Origin: Paenibacillus sp.
GTDB lineage: Bacteria; Bacillota; Bacilli; Paenibacillales; Paenibacillaceae
DNA: 52,186 nt
Assembly: GCA_031254035.1 (NCBI GenBank)
Contig: JAIRVF010000119.1
Location: forward strand, 1 to 52,186
Reading direction: 5' to 3'
Shown: positions 33,703 through 41,620 of the stretch, one piece after another
Layout of the letters: each line of letters begins with the position of its first letter
Position numbering within the stretch: the stretch's first letter is position 1
Notes under the pieces: model-generated
Database searches by the model: none
What the model saw: only the letters and a program-made list of their open reading frames with translations
What the model was told of the DNA's origin: nothing
Program-made: the position numbers and the translations under genes

Positions 33703-34626
33703 TTATTCAAGCGCGTTCATTTCAATTTCAAAGCCCAAATCCTCAATCATGGCATGGTCGGCGGATATATCCTGACCCTCTGTCGTTAGATAGTCCCCTA
33801 CAAAAATGGAGTTGGCCGCATAAAGCGCCAACGGCTGAAGTGAGCGTAGGGTGCTCTCCCGCCCGCCCGAAACACGGATTTCCTTGGATGGACAAATGAA
33901 CCGGAACAGCGTCAGTACCTTCAATGCTTTGAGCGCTGAGGTGCGGCTGAGATCCTGAAGCGGCGTGCCCGGAATTGCAATTAAAAAATTGACAGGGATC
34001 GAATCGACGTCCATCTCCCGCAGCGCATACGCCATGTCTACAATTTCCCGATCCGTTTCCCCCATGCCGACAATAACGCCGGAGCATGGAGAGATTCCCG
34101 CTGCCTTTGCCTTTTCCACGGTATCAACCCGCTGCTCATAGGAATGGGTCGTGGTGATGTTCTCATAATGACCGCGGCTCGTGTTCAAGTTATGGTTATA
34201 GCGGTGAACCCCCGCTTCCGCCACCTGATCGAGCTCCCTTGGCGTAGGGCCACGCCCCGAGGCGACGATACAATAAGTCCCCGCTTTGCGGTTTATGGCC
34301 TCCCTTGCTCCAGCCAATATGGTCTCTTTGTCAAGCAGGCTGTATTTTTCCACGGGAGCGGTCGACACGGTCGACTGAGAACAGTATCCGCAATTTTCGG
34401 GGCATAGCCCGCTTTTCGCGTTGAAGATCATATTAAGTTTTACCTTTACGCCAAAGAAATGCTTACGGACAGTAAAGGCTGCTTGCAGCATAGGGAGCAG
34501 TTCAGCATGTTCCGCATTCAATACGCTGAGTGCTTCTTCCACCGACAAGCATTCCCTCCGCAGCGCTTTCTCCGCGAATTCCTGCCAATCCAGCCCTTGT
34601 GCCGCCGTCTTTATATCCAAGCTCAT
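33703..34626 (-). CDS. bioB: Biotin synthase
   Basis: This 307-residue radical-SAM enzyme inserts sulfur into dethiobiotin to make biotin. The 4Fe-4S/SAM cluster motif C-x3-C-x2-C is at Cys75, Cys79 and Cys82 (GLCPENCGYCSQS). Further family marks are YNHNLNTSRGHYENI near 142-156, SGVIVGMGET near 180 and VSGGRESTLRSLQPL near 250-264, whose Arg helps bind the 2Fe-2S cluster. ATG follows GGGAGGAT. The rest of the biotin pathway is not in the window. A BirA operator lies 36 bp upstream, so expression should be biotin-repressed. Confidence 0.95.
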   Translation of the reverse strand: MSLDIKTAAQGLDWQEFAEKALRRECLSVEEALSVLNAEHAELLPMLQAAFTVRKHFFGVKVKLNMIFNAKSGLCPENCGYCSQSTVSTAPVEKYSLLDKETILAGAREAINRKAGTYCIVASGRGPTPRELDQVAEAGVHRYNHNLNTSRGHYENITTTHSYEQRVDTVEKAKAAGISPCSGVIVGMGETDREIVDMAYALREMDVDSIPVNFLIAIPGTPLQDLSRTSALKALKVLTLFRFICPSKEIRVSGGRESTLRSLQPLALYAANSIFVGDYLTTEGQDISADHAMIEDLGFEIEMNALE

Positions 34627-34661
34627 ATTCTTATCCTCCCATAGCCCTATTGATCCACCAA

Positions 34662-34696
34662 AATGTCAACCTATTTATTTCAATATGGTTAACATT
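34662..34696. promoter_or_regulatory. BirA operator (biotin box) upstream of bioB
   Basis: Two 10-bp half-sites, AATGTTAACC and GGTTGACATT on the minus strand, are separated by 15 bp. This is the TTAACC-N15-GGTTAA layout of Firmicute BirA boxes, with one mismatch between the arms. Confidence 0.9.
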
Positions 34697-34764
34697 TGAT
34701 ATTTGCCATTTTATCACAGGGGTTTACCGATGACAATGGAACCTCTTCAGACCCCCTTCTACAG

Positions 34765-34812
34765 CAAAAAAACAGCCGCCCATTACCCGAAGATACGGAA
34801 AGGACGGCCTCT
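34765..34812 (-). terminator. Terminator of the MerR gene
   Basis: On the minus strand GAGGCCGTCC... pairs with GGGCGGCTG and is followed by TTTTTTT. It separates the MerR gene from bioB. Confidence 0.65.
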
Positions 34813-34886
34813 GAAATGTCTGTATCACATGCTTATTTACACATTCTCGACTTGGATATTTCCCTGTCCTCATCAACACATTTTAA

Positions 34887-35270
34887 TCACCGGATTTCCT
34901 GGGTAAAGGGACTCCTGGGTAGGCCTTTTACTTCTCGCAAGGTGCCTTCAAGCTTCAAACGGCGATCCCGCAGCCTGGCTTCCTCTTCTGCGAGCAAATC
35001 GAGCTGGCGTTCCAGCGCTTCCTCCACCTTGCGGATCAGCTCCCCGCTGCCGCAGCCCCTGCTCCGTTTCCATTCAAACACAAGCTGAATGTCCTTTAAT
35101 GGCAATCCATAACTCTTCAGTTCCTGAATAACCTCAAAGTCCACCAGATGCCCTTCTGTGTACTCTCTTTTCCCATTTGGTCCAAGCGACTCGATCAGCT
35201 TCAAATCCTCATAATGCCTAACTGTATCTTTGGTTGTTCCCGCTTTGGCCACGAATTCACCGATTCGCAT
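34887..35270 (-). CDS. MerR-family transcriptional regulator
   Basis: The 127-residue product has the MerR HTH at 1-38 (MRIGEFVAKAGTTKDTVRHY, then EDLKLIES), the second wing to about residue 70, and a coiled-coil dimerisation helix (78-115) rich in Glu, Arg and Leu. A single Cys (near 83) and no metal-binding loop argue against a classical metal sensor. It is divergent from a small membrane-protein gene, its probable target. The 115-bp gap contains an inverted repeat over a TTGACA. ATG has GGAGGTATGGTG upstream. Confidence 0.8.
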   Translation of the reverse strand: MRIGEFVAKAGTTKDTVRHYEDLKLIESLGPNGKREYTEGHLVDFEVIQELKSYGLPLKDIQLVFEWKRSRGCGSGELIRKVEEALERQLDLLAEEEARLRDRRLKLEGTLREVKGLPRSPFTQEIR

Positions 35271-35300
35271 TCACCATACCTCCTTGCCGAATTATTTATA

Positions 35301-35320
35301 TTGACACGGGGTCAACCCCG
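35301..35320. promoter_or_regulatory. Operator candidate between MerR gene and membrane-protein gene
   Basis: TTGACA (plus strand, -35-like) is followed immediately by the perfect dyad CGGGGT-CA-ACCCCG. MerR proteins bind dyads in long spacers between -35 and -10; the -10 is not clear here. Confidence 0.5.
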
Positions 35321-35385
35321 CATTGTTTGCTTTTATTGGCGATACGTTTGCCTGCTCTTAACGACTAAAAGGAGGTCTTTCCCAC

Positions 35386-35724
35386 ATGATTCTTACCGTC
35401 TTTCTTCTTGTTTACGGCTTGGTATGCATCTGTCCCGCTTTAGTCATTCTCTTCCGAGGGCCCGTTTCCTCCAGCGGTTATAGCCGGGTCGCAGCTTGGT
35501 ACTCTGTGCTGTTGTTCTTGCTAGGTCATCAGTTCCTGCTCATTCTGGCCCTGTACCATGCCTTCCACCCGATTGCTGATGTATGGTTTATTGGCTGTTT
35601 GGCATTCATTTTGTTCTCCCGCTGGCTAAACGGGCGTATTCTTTTTGGAAAAAACAACTGGAATCACTACGTTGTGATTACCCTTCTCTTCGGGGTGGCC
35701 ATGATACTTAATCGGATGTTTTGA
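35386..35724 (+). CDS. Small membrane protein of unknown function
   Basis: The 112-residue product has four hydrophobic segments, near 2-24, 33-58, 64-80 and 93-108, with a basic loop (RWLNGRILFGKNNWNH) between the third and fourth. The family is not recognised. ATG follows AAGGAGG with good spacing, and codon use resembles the neighbours. It is divergently transcribed from the MerR gene, so it may be part of a small stress- or drug-responsive unit. There is no partner gene downstream. Confidence 0.65.
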   Translation: MILTVFLLVYGLVCICPALVILFRGPVSSSGYSRVAAWYSVLLFLLGHQFLLILALYHAFHPIADVWFIGCLAFILFSRWLNGRILFGKNNWNHYVVITLLFGVAMILNRMF

Positions 35725-35880
35725 TCCTCCCATCGGGTTCTTATCCGGTCTTCCGCAAAACGCCAAAGCGTCGTACAAAATAGAACAACGCCCGTCAAAA
35801 TCCGCCAAAATATTCGCGGCAGTCGGAGAAGGAAATCTCCAGGTTAACCTAATCTTATTCTCTTAGATAAAACGGTGTGA

Positions 35881-35936
35881 AAAAAAGCCTGCGCGGCTCC
35901 TTCGCTAATTCGCAAAAGGAGTCTGCACAGGCTTTT
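35881..35936. terminator. Terminator after the nanE-ROK operon
   Basis: AAAAAAGCCTGCGC and GGCTCCTT arms pair with AAAGGAG and GCACAGGCTTTT. The minus strand ends in T residues. The stop codon of the kinase is 3 bp away. Confidence 0.75.
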
Positions 35937-35938
35937 GT

Positions 35939-36862
35939 TTAAGATAATGAGTGCAAGTATTCAAGAATCAGCTTAGCCGCACCGATGGCTCCCGCCTCAT
36001 TGCCCAGCTGGGCCGGACGTACATCCACATCAAGCTTCATATCTGCCATTGCTTGCGCAAACAAAGGCCACCAGATTTGTTTGGAATCGATCAGTCCGCC
36101 CCCTAAAATAATCGCCTGCGGATTCAAACCTACATGAATATTGTTGGCAACGACCGCCAAGTGGCTCACATATTGCTTCATCACTTCCACAATCTGCGGT
36201 TGTTCCTTCAGGTAGTCATCCAACACCTCCATACCGGATTCGTAATGTTGGCCCGATGCCTCCTTCGCAAGCTGTACCAGTGCGGTTCCCGATAAGTACT
36301 GCTCGATACAACCGTGCAAACCGCAGTTGCACGGCCGGCCGTTCGGCACTAGAATCGTATGTCCCCATTCGCCTCCATTCCAGTGGATGCCCCGATAAAG
36401 CTCACTGCCAATCATATTTGCCCCGCCGACCCCTGTTCCGAGCGTCAGCATGGTCACATCATCTACATCCATCCCCGCGCCCAGCCACGCCTCGCCGACG
36501 AGGGCCGTATTGGCATCGTTGTCAACAAATACGGGCAGGTTATAGGCTTTTTCAAAATATTCTTTAAGATTCGACCCTTGCCAGCCCGGCAGATTATCGG
36601 TCGCAAACACGATTTCGCCTGTCTGCACGTTCACCCGGCCCGCCGTCCCGATCCCAATGCCTCTAATATCTGCATGCCTAGCTAGTAAACGATCCAGCAG
36701 CGATTTTATATTTGCCAAAATCCGTTCTTTTCCCTGCTTCGCCTCAGTTGGTGTTTTCTCCTGGTCAAGCAGCCGTCCTGAACCGGTGATGACCATGCCT
36801 TTAACCGAGGTTCCGCCAATATCGATACCGATGACTTTCACGTCTTCATCCAAGCCTTTCAT
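35939..36862 (-). CDS. ROK-family sugar kinase (glucokinase or NanK-like)
   Basis: The 307-residue product phosphorylates a hexose using ATP. Phosphate loop IDIGGTSVKG is at 13-22, catalytic Asp116 lies in VFVDNDANTA, and the ROK zinc site consists of His168 with Cys178, Cys180 and Cys185 in PCNCGLHGCIEQYLSG. It starts 15 bp after nanE, with AAGGAGGCC as ribosome binding site. The company of nanE suggests N-acetylmannosamine as substrate, which would give the 6-phosphate that NanE converts. Sequence alone does not exclude glucokinase. Confidence 0.85.
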   Translation of the reverse strand: MKGLDEDVKVIGIDIGGTSVKGMVITGSGRLLDQEKTPTEAKQGKERILANIKSLLDRLLARHADIRGIGIGTAGRVNVQTGEIVFATDNLPGWQGSNLKEYFEKAYNLPVFVDNDANTALVGEAWLGAGMDVDDVTMLTLGTGVGGANMIGSELYRGIHWNGGEWGHTILVPNGRPCNCGLHGCIEQYLSGTALVQLAKEASGQHYESGMEVLDDYLKEQPQIVEVMKQYVSHLAVVANNIHVGLNPQAIILGGGLIDSKQIWWPLFAQAMADMKLDVDVRPAQLGNEAGAIGAAKLILEYLHSLS

Positions 36863-36877
36863 ATCGTACCGGCCTCC

Positions 36878-37579
36878 TTAATGTGTCTGCCCATTCCGCA
36901 CCTCGCGGACCGCATACGCAAACTTTTCCGTAATTAGCTGTGGTCTCGTAATCGCCGATCCGACGACAACCGCATGCGCTCCAACCTTCAAGCAAAGCGC
37001 CGCCTGCTCTGGCGTGTTGATTCTTCCTTCCCCGATCACAGGAATCCGGACCTTGCTGACAGCCTCCCGCAGCAGATCGAAGTCGGGTTCCTTTTGCTGC
37101 GGCGAATAAGGCGTATATCCCGACAAGGTCGTGGAAATGCAGCTTACGCCGATGGATTCGGCGTATAACGCCTCTTCAATCGTCGAAATATCAGCCATAA
37201 CCTTCTGACCCTGTTCTCTCATATACGACACCAGCTCTTCCAGTGTTTCTCCGCCCGGTCTCAGACTACGCGTGGCGTCCAATGCGATGACATCCACCCC
37301 AACTTCCATAAGTTCTCGCACTTCACGGATGGTTGGTGTGATATAAACCCCGCTATCGTCATAGTCTCGCTTGATAATGCCGATGATTGGAAGCTTCGTC
37401 ACCCGCTTGATTTCGGCGATATCGTGAACGCTGTTCGCACGGATGCCGATCGCGCCCCCCTGCTCTGCGGCGAGGGCCATTTTGGCCATCGTGTCGCCCC
37501 CGTGTAGCGGCTCATCCTCAAGTGCCTGGCAGGATACAATCAAGCCGCCGCGGATTTGCTCAAAATAATGGTTGCCCAT
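36878..37579 (-). CDS. nanE: N-acetylmannosamine-6-phosphate 2-epimerase
   Basis: The 233-residue TIM-barrel enzyme converts ManNAc-6-P to GlcNAc-6-P, a step of sialic acid and amino-sugar catabolism. Characteristic stretches are GGLIVSCQALEDEPLHG near the start, GAIGIRANSVHDI, IIGIIKRDY, the catalytic-lysine strand, and VIGEGRINTPEQAALCL near 170-187. ATG 37579 has AAAAGGAGAATG upstream; a 21-codon extension to 37642 contains that site and is rejected. It is the first gene of a two-gene operon with a ROK kinase. No sialate lyase or transporter is in the window. Confidence 0.92.
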   Translation of the reverse strand: MGNHYFEQIRGGLIVSCQALEDEPLHGGDTMAKMALAAEQGGAIGIRANSVHDIAEIKRVTKLPIIGIIKRDYDDSGVYITPTIREVRELMEVGVDVIALDATRSLRPGGETLEELVSYMREQGQKVMADISTIEEALYAESIGVSCISTTLSGYTPYSPQQKEPDFDLLREAVSKVRIPVIGEGRINTPEQAALCLKVGAHAVVVGSAITRPQLITEKFAYAVREVRNGQTH

Positions 37580-37690
37580 GGATACATTCTCCTTTTGCAC
37601 CTGCCTGACGGCAGGCGGTTCATTTTTCCATCTATTTGGCATCCATTATAACAGTTGGTGGTGGTTTTCTCCATTATATATTTAATAAAT

Positions 37691-37703
37691 GAATATTTTA
37701 TTC
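37691..37703. promoter_or_regulatory. Possible operator upstream of nanE
   Basis: GAATA-TTT-TATTC is a perfect small dyad ~110 bp before nanE in AT-rich DNA. RpiR-type regulators of amino-sugar genes use similar AT-rich dyads; no regulator gene is adjacent. Confidence 0.3.
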
Positions 37704-37714
37704 TGACATAATAA

Positions 37715-37760
37715 AACGCCGACTTATAGAAAACATTCCGTTTTCCATAAAACCGACGTT
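37715..37760. repeat. Long imperfect hairpin between nanE and the next gene
   Basis: AACGCCGACTTATAGAAAAC pairs with GTTTTCCATAAAACCGACGTT around five bases. It may be a second transcription barrier. Confidence 0.5.
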
Positions 37761-37778
37761 ATCATGGCATTCAACAAG

Positions 37779-37814
37779 AAAAGCCCACTTCCCGGCTGGG
37801 GTTTATGGGCTTTA
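37779..37814 (-). terminator. Terminator of the small acidic protein gene
   Basis: AAAGCCCA and TGGGCTTT arms are closed by a CCCGG/CTGGGG-containing loop; the minus strand has T after the stem. Confidence 0.65.
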
Positions 37815-37835
37815 CTCGCATCATCAAACCGCGAC

Positions 37836-38114
37836 TTAATCCTCGTCAACGGCAATTCCTATATCGTTCAGGTAATCCATCTCGGCATCAAGTACAGCTT
37901 CGACGGTCATTTCATCTAGCTTTACATCTTTACGGCTCAGCACGTAGTCAACCAAATCATCGCTGTCGATCTCCACTTCGCCTTGTTCATTCGCTTCCGC
38001 TGTGTTGATATACGTCTTTTCATGCTTCAGGACAACCCTGATGCTTTCGGGTTCGGCGCCCGTCTCAGCCGCAATATACTGCACAAGCTCCTTCTCGTTG
38101 AGTGTGCTGCTCAT
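37836..38114 (-). CDS. Small acidic protein of unknown function
   Basis: The 92-residue product is strongly acidic (many Asp and Glu, few Arg), with no Cys, Trp or membrane segment. The N-terminal half suggests a helix-turn-helix-like helical bundle (ELVQYIAAETGAEPESIRVV), and the middle has EVEIDSDDLVDYVLSRKDV. I know similar hypothetical proteins in Paenibacillus but no function. ATG 38114 has AAGGAGATG upstream and a terminator follows, so it is expressed as a single gene. Confidence 0.65.
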   Translation of the reverse strand: MSSTLNEKELVQYIAAETGAEPESIRVVLKHEKTYINTAEANEQGEVEIDSDDLVDYVLSRKDVKLDEMTVEAVLDAEMDYLNDIGIAVDED

Positions 38115-38501
38115 GGCCTTTTCATCTCCTTATTTCATGTCCTAGGGCCATTGTAACATAAAAAGATCTGGTTTCCATTTTTTCAGGTCATAATTTTATA
38201 AATTTACAAAAGTATGGAACCCTTTTTACAGAAGCAATGGCTCCTGGGTGAAGATAATCTGCTATTTATTCGGTTTAACATCGTGATTAGCGCTTGGAAA
38301 AAAGCGATAGTAGCGGAGGGGATGAATCGATCGGAAGAATGATCCGTAACCGCAGCGGCCACCTCACAAACCCGAGAAGCAGCAGCAGGAAATGAAAACC
38401 GCACACAATTTGCGAAAAATCATGTAAAATTGATTAGGTTTGGTGCATACACATCAATCCATCTCATTTATTCCATGTATCGGGAAGGCAGGAGTCAAAA
38501 C
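38115..38501. other. Spacer with a possible short open frame
   Basis: A 42-codon plus-strand frame starts at the ATG at 38213 (MEPFLQKQWLLGEDNLL...) and stops at 38341. It has no clear ribosome binding site and no known family, so it may be a relic. The rest of the gap is the leader of the YeeE gene. Confidence 0.3.
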
Positions 38502-39701
38502 GTGTTCAAAAAAATGTTCAACCAGTATTGGAGTCCGTATATCGTTATGGCTGTGGCGGGAATACTGAGCGCGCTGTATTTTGGGATTACCAAAACCGTC
38601 TGGGCGGTAACTGGGGAGTTCACCCGTCTGGGCGGACATATTCTGGAATGGTTCGGCGTTGATATTTCAGACTGGGCCTATTTCAAATTAATTCATATGG
38701 AAGGAACGACCTTCACTCGTACAGACGGCTGGATCGTATGGGGCATGTTTATCGGAGCGCTTCTTATGGTGCTTATCAATAATAATTTCAAAATCCGGAT
38801 GCCCCGTCAGAAACGCAGGCTGCTGCAAGGCTTGATCGGCGGTTTTGTCGCTGGCTTTGGTGCCCGGCTGGCGCTCGGCTGCAACTTGGCCGCTTTCTTC
38901 ACAGGCGTGCCGCAGTTCTCGCTGCATTCCTGGATTTTCATCGTAGCGACAGCGGTCGGAACTTTTGTGGGTGTCAAAATTGTGAGCACCTCCTGGTGGA
39001 AAGGCAAGCCGGTCCTACAAAAAGGCAATACAGCTGATATCATTAAGGAGGGCAAAAAAATCCAGCCTTACATCGGCGCTATTCTGGCGCTTGGGTACGC
39101 CGGGCTGATCATTTATTTCTATGCGGCAGGCAAAAACATGCTTGGCACCGCGGCCCTTTTTGGCGCCGCCTTCGGCATTCTGATCGAAAGAGGCCAAATT
39201 TGCTTCACTTCCGCATTCCGTGATCTGTGGATCAGCGGACGCGCCACGATGACCAAAGCGATCACGCTCGGTATGGCTGTCAGCTCGGTCGTGACGTTAA
39301 TTATCATCTTGGTGAACGGAATGGACCCGATCACTAAAATAGCCGCTCCAAGCACGCTCATCGGCGGAATTCTGTTCGGCGTCGGCATCGTGATGGCCGG
39401 CGGCTGCGAGACCGGAATGATGTACCGATTAATGGAAGGACAGGTTGTCTTCCTGCCGGTATTTATCGGCAATATTATCGGCGCTACCGTGCTCGCCTAC
39501 GGTTGGGATCATCTTGGCATTTTTAACGCGCTTGTGAAGATGGGTAAGCCTATCAATCTGATTGACGTACTCGGGCCAGCCTGGTCGCTGATCCTTACAC
39601 TTGTCCTACTAACTGCAGCCTTCGTAATTGCTGTCTTTTGGCAAAAAAATTATCGCTTCGGCGTCGGTTTCAAGAAAGGAGAAACAAAACATGTCCATTG
39701 A
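38502..39701 (+). CDS. yeeE: YeeE/YedE-family sulfur-compound transporter (TsuA-like)
   Basis: The 399-residue product has ten or more membrane helices. It carries the two Cys-bearing motifs of the thiosulfate channel family, RLALGCNLAAFFTGVPQF near 126-143 and ERGQICFTSAFRD near 228-240, plus GGCETGMMYRLMEGQ near 303-317. These cysteines relay thiosulfate across the membrane. The start is GTG 38502 with GGAG seven bases upstream; a 24-codon extension to 38430 is non-hydrophobic and unsupported. Its end overlaps the yeeD gene by 11 bp. The pair should import thiosulfate or a related sulfur species. Confidence 0.85.
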   Translation: MFKKMFNQYWSPYIVMAVAGILSALYFGITKTVWAVTGEFTRLGGHILEWFGVDISDWAYFKLIHMEGTTFTRTDGWIVWGMFIGALLMVLINNNFKIRMPRQKRRLLQGLIGGFVAGFGARLALGCNLAAFFTGVPQFSLHSWIFIVATAVGTFVGVKIVSTSWWKGKPVLQKGNTADIIKEGKKIQPYIGAILALGYAGLIIYFYAAGKNMLGTAALFGAAFGILIERGQICFTSAFRDLWISGRATMTKAITLGMAVSSVVTLIIILVNGMDPITKIAAPSTLIGGILFGVGIVMAGGCETGMMYRLMEGQVVFLPVFIGNIIGATVLAYGWDHLGIFNALVKMGKPINLIDVLGPAWSLILTLVLLTAAFVIAVFWQKNYRFGVGFKKGETKHVH

Positions 39702-39918
39702 TTATACACTTGATCTGCGCGGGGAATCTTGTCCTTATCCGGTGATTTACACCCTGGAAACACTTCAGGGAATGAAGAAAGGAGAGCTGCTTCAAGTTAT
39801 CGCTGACTGCCCGGCGGCTTTCCGTAATGTTCCGGAGGAAGTAGTCAAACACGGTTACACCCTGGAGAAAGAACCGGTGAAAAACGGCCGTGAGCTGCTG
39901 TTTTACATCCGTGCATAA
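39691..39918 (+). CDS. yeeD: TusA/YeeD-like sulfur carrier protein
   Basis: The 75-residue product has the SirA/TusA fold and the CPxP motif (ESCPYPVIY, Cys14), whose thiol carries sulfur as persulfide. Length is that of YeeD. It begins inside the transporter gene, with AAAGGAG nine bases before ATG 39691, so it is translated with YeeE. YeeD assists thiosulfate uptake through YeeE. A terminator follows after about 50 bp. Confidence 0.88.
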   Translation: MSIDYTLDLRGESCPYPVIYTLETLQGMKKGELLQVIADCPAAFRNVPEEVVKHGYTLEKEPVKNGRELLFYIRA

Positions 39919-39970
39919 TCGAGCAGGGAAAAACATTCAATGTAGATGGCGCCCATACGTGGCATACGCT

Positions 39971-40016
39971 AAAAGGAGGAACAGCCCTATGTCGGGCCGT
40001 CCCTCCTTTTGGTTTT
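39971..40016 (+). terminator. Terminator of yeeE-yeeD
   Basis: AAAAGGAGG and a GCCC/GGGC inner stem pair with CCTCCTTTT, followed by GGTTTT. Confidence 0.8.
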
Positions 40017-40082
40017 AATGACTTAAATCTCGAAAGATCCGGTAACAGCTTCCTAGCTGAAATAAGCTGAATTCTACTGTTG

Positions 40083-40907
40083 TTACGAATGATTTTGCAG
40101 CTTCATCCGGAACGTGGAAAGGTCATCCGTACCGAAGATGAGGAGCCGTTTAAGCAGCAGCGGATTTTGATCAGATGATGTCCACCCGTCTTCGAAAGTA
40201 AAAGCATATTCGTATCCGCATTTTTTCGCAATCCTTACCGTCTTTCCGCTCCGCAGCCCATACGGGTACGCCATCGCATTGACTTTGCGGTGCAGATGGT
40301 TTTCGATCGCTTGCTTCGAGCCGGACATTTCGTCGGTCTGGTCTTTGCGAGATAATAGCGGCAAATCCGGGTGAGAACGGGTATGAGGCATAATATCCCA
40401 TCCGTTCTTTTGTAATTCGCCCAATTGGTTCCAAGTCGCATAAGACCCGCTTTCCATCCAATTCGTAATAACAAACAGGGTAGCCGTGAACCTATATTTC
40501 TTCATGATCGGAAACGCTTGTGTATAATTATCAGCATATCCGTCATCAAAAGTAATCAGGATCAGTTTACCCGTGTTCTCGATTTCGCCTTTCATTAACG
40601 CATCGAACTGCCGCAAATTGATGCTTTTATAGCCAAGGTCATGAAGCACGGTCATTTGCTCGTGAAACTGTTCAGGCGTTACGACATATTTATTTGTAGC
40701 CTTGGAGTTTACGGAATGATAGGATAAAACGGGTACTTTCACCTGGCTTCGCTGTGAATCCGCAGCAGAGCGGGTTTGATAAAAAAACAGGTTATTGGCC
40801 GAAATCAAAAGGATTATGATTAAAGCTATGACAACCATCAGAATGGCCGGCCATTTCCGCAGGCCTCGTTGTTTCGAAGAAATCGATTTCATCATTAAAT
40901 CTCGCAT
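40083..40907 (-). CDS. Membrane-anchored polysaccharide deacetylase
   Basis: The 274-residue product has a basic N-terminus and one membrane helix (19-43), then a CE4 NodB domain outside the cell. Motif 1 TFDDGYAD is at 119-126 (catalytic base and metal Asp), motif 2 HTRSH at 175-179 supplies metal His ligands, and AYPYG is at 213-217. It removes acetyl groups from a polymer such as peptidoglycan or poly-GlcNAc. It is of the short PdaB/IcaB-like class. The start may be ATG 40907 or one of two Met codons 12-15 bases on; none has a strong ribosome binding site. Monocistronic. Confidence 0.85.
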   Translation of the reverse strand: MRDLMMKSISSKQRGLRKWPAILMVVIALIIILLISANNLFFYQTRSAADSQRSQVKVPVLSYHSVNSKATNKYVVTPEQFHEQMTVLHDLGYKSINLRQFDALMKGEIENTGKLILITFDDGYADNYTQAFPIMKKYRFTATLFVITNWMESGSYATWNQLGELQKNGWDIMPHTRSHPDLPLLSRKDQTDEMSGSKQAIENHLHRKVNAMAYPYGLRSGKTVRIAKKCGYEYAFTFEDGWTSSDQNPLLLKRLLIFGTDDLSTFRMKLQNHS

Positions 40908-41055
40908 CCTAGCGCCTTAATTACTATTTTGGTACAAAAAAGAAATCATCTTCTACAATACTATCATTCTCTTTAAATCTCAACTTTCGCAAATCCGTAA
41001 GACAGCTTCATAACTAGTGCGGCTAGATTGAACATAGTTGAAAAATAACAAAAAA

Positions 41056-41087
41056 AGGATTAGAGCACAAGATGCGCACCTAATCCT
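41056..41087 (-). terminator. Terminator overlapping the stop codon of the PH-like gene
   Basis: AGGATTAG and CTAATCCT form an 8-bp stem. Minus-strand T residues follow. The TAG stop codon is part of the stem. Confidence 0.7.
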
Positions 41088-41487
41088 CTTCAATATCAAA
41101 TTGATCGGCGGTCCAGGCTACAAACTGTACCCTTCCCTGTGCATGCAAATCCTTAATATGAATAAATACGTCTCGGTCTGCTTTCATCGTAAAGCGGATC
41201 CAGTTATCGTATATCATCACTTTCTCCACGTCTTTACGATTAAACGTTCTTGTGGCTTGAACATTGACCACCTTCACCATATCCCCATCAATGAGAATAT
41301 AACGTGAATATACATACGCGAAACGAAAGGACAAAAGCAGAAGTACCACCATGAACACGACATTCCATATGGTCTGCGCCTTGGAGTAGCCGGAGGTTAA
41401 CTGCAGCGCCAGCCGGATCATTACAGCGAGCAGAAGCAGTCCAAACATTACGATGTTCATCTTGTTGCCTTTGAATTTTGCGATCAT
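41080..41487 (-). CDS. Small membrane protein with PH-like domain
   Basis: The 135-residue product has two hydrophobic segments (about 11-29 and 40-58), then a soluble ~75-residue part of alternating strands (YILIDGDMVKVVNVQATRTF, VMIYDNWIRFTMKADRDVFI) typical of bacterial PH/YdbS-like domains. The function of such proteins is not established; some are linked to envelope stress. ATG 41487 has GGAAGTTTCC-type weak spacing upstream. It has no operon partner, and a terminator overlaps the stop. Confidence 0.6.
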   Translation of the reverse strand: MIAKFKGNKMNIVMFGLLLLAVMIRLALQLTSGYSKAQTIWNVVFMVVLLLLSFRFAYVYSRYILIDGDMVKVVNVQATRTFNRKDVEKVMIYDNWIRFTMKADRDVFIHIKDLHAQGRVQFVAWTADQFDIEED

Positions 41488-41620
41488 AGTCTGGAAACTT
41501 CCTTATCTTATAATTTCGCCTTCAGTCCTATAAGAACCGACGCTTCAATATAACCCTATTTTGACCCCCGCACAAGACATTACCCGAAAAATAGGACTCC
41601 CCGAATCCGCTAACTCTGTG

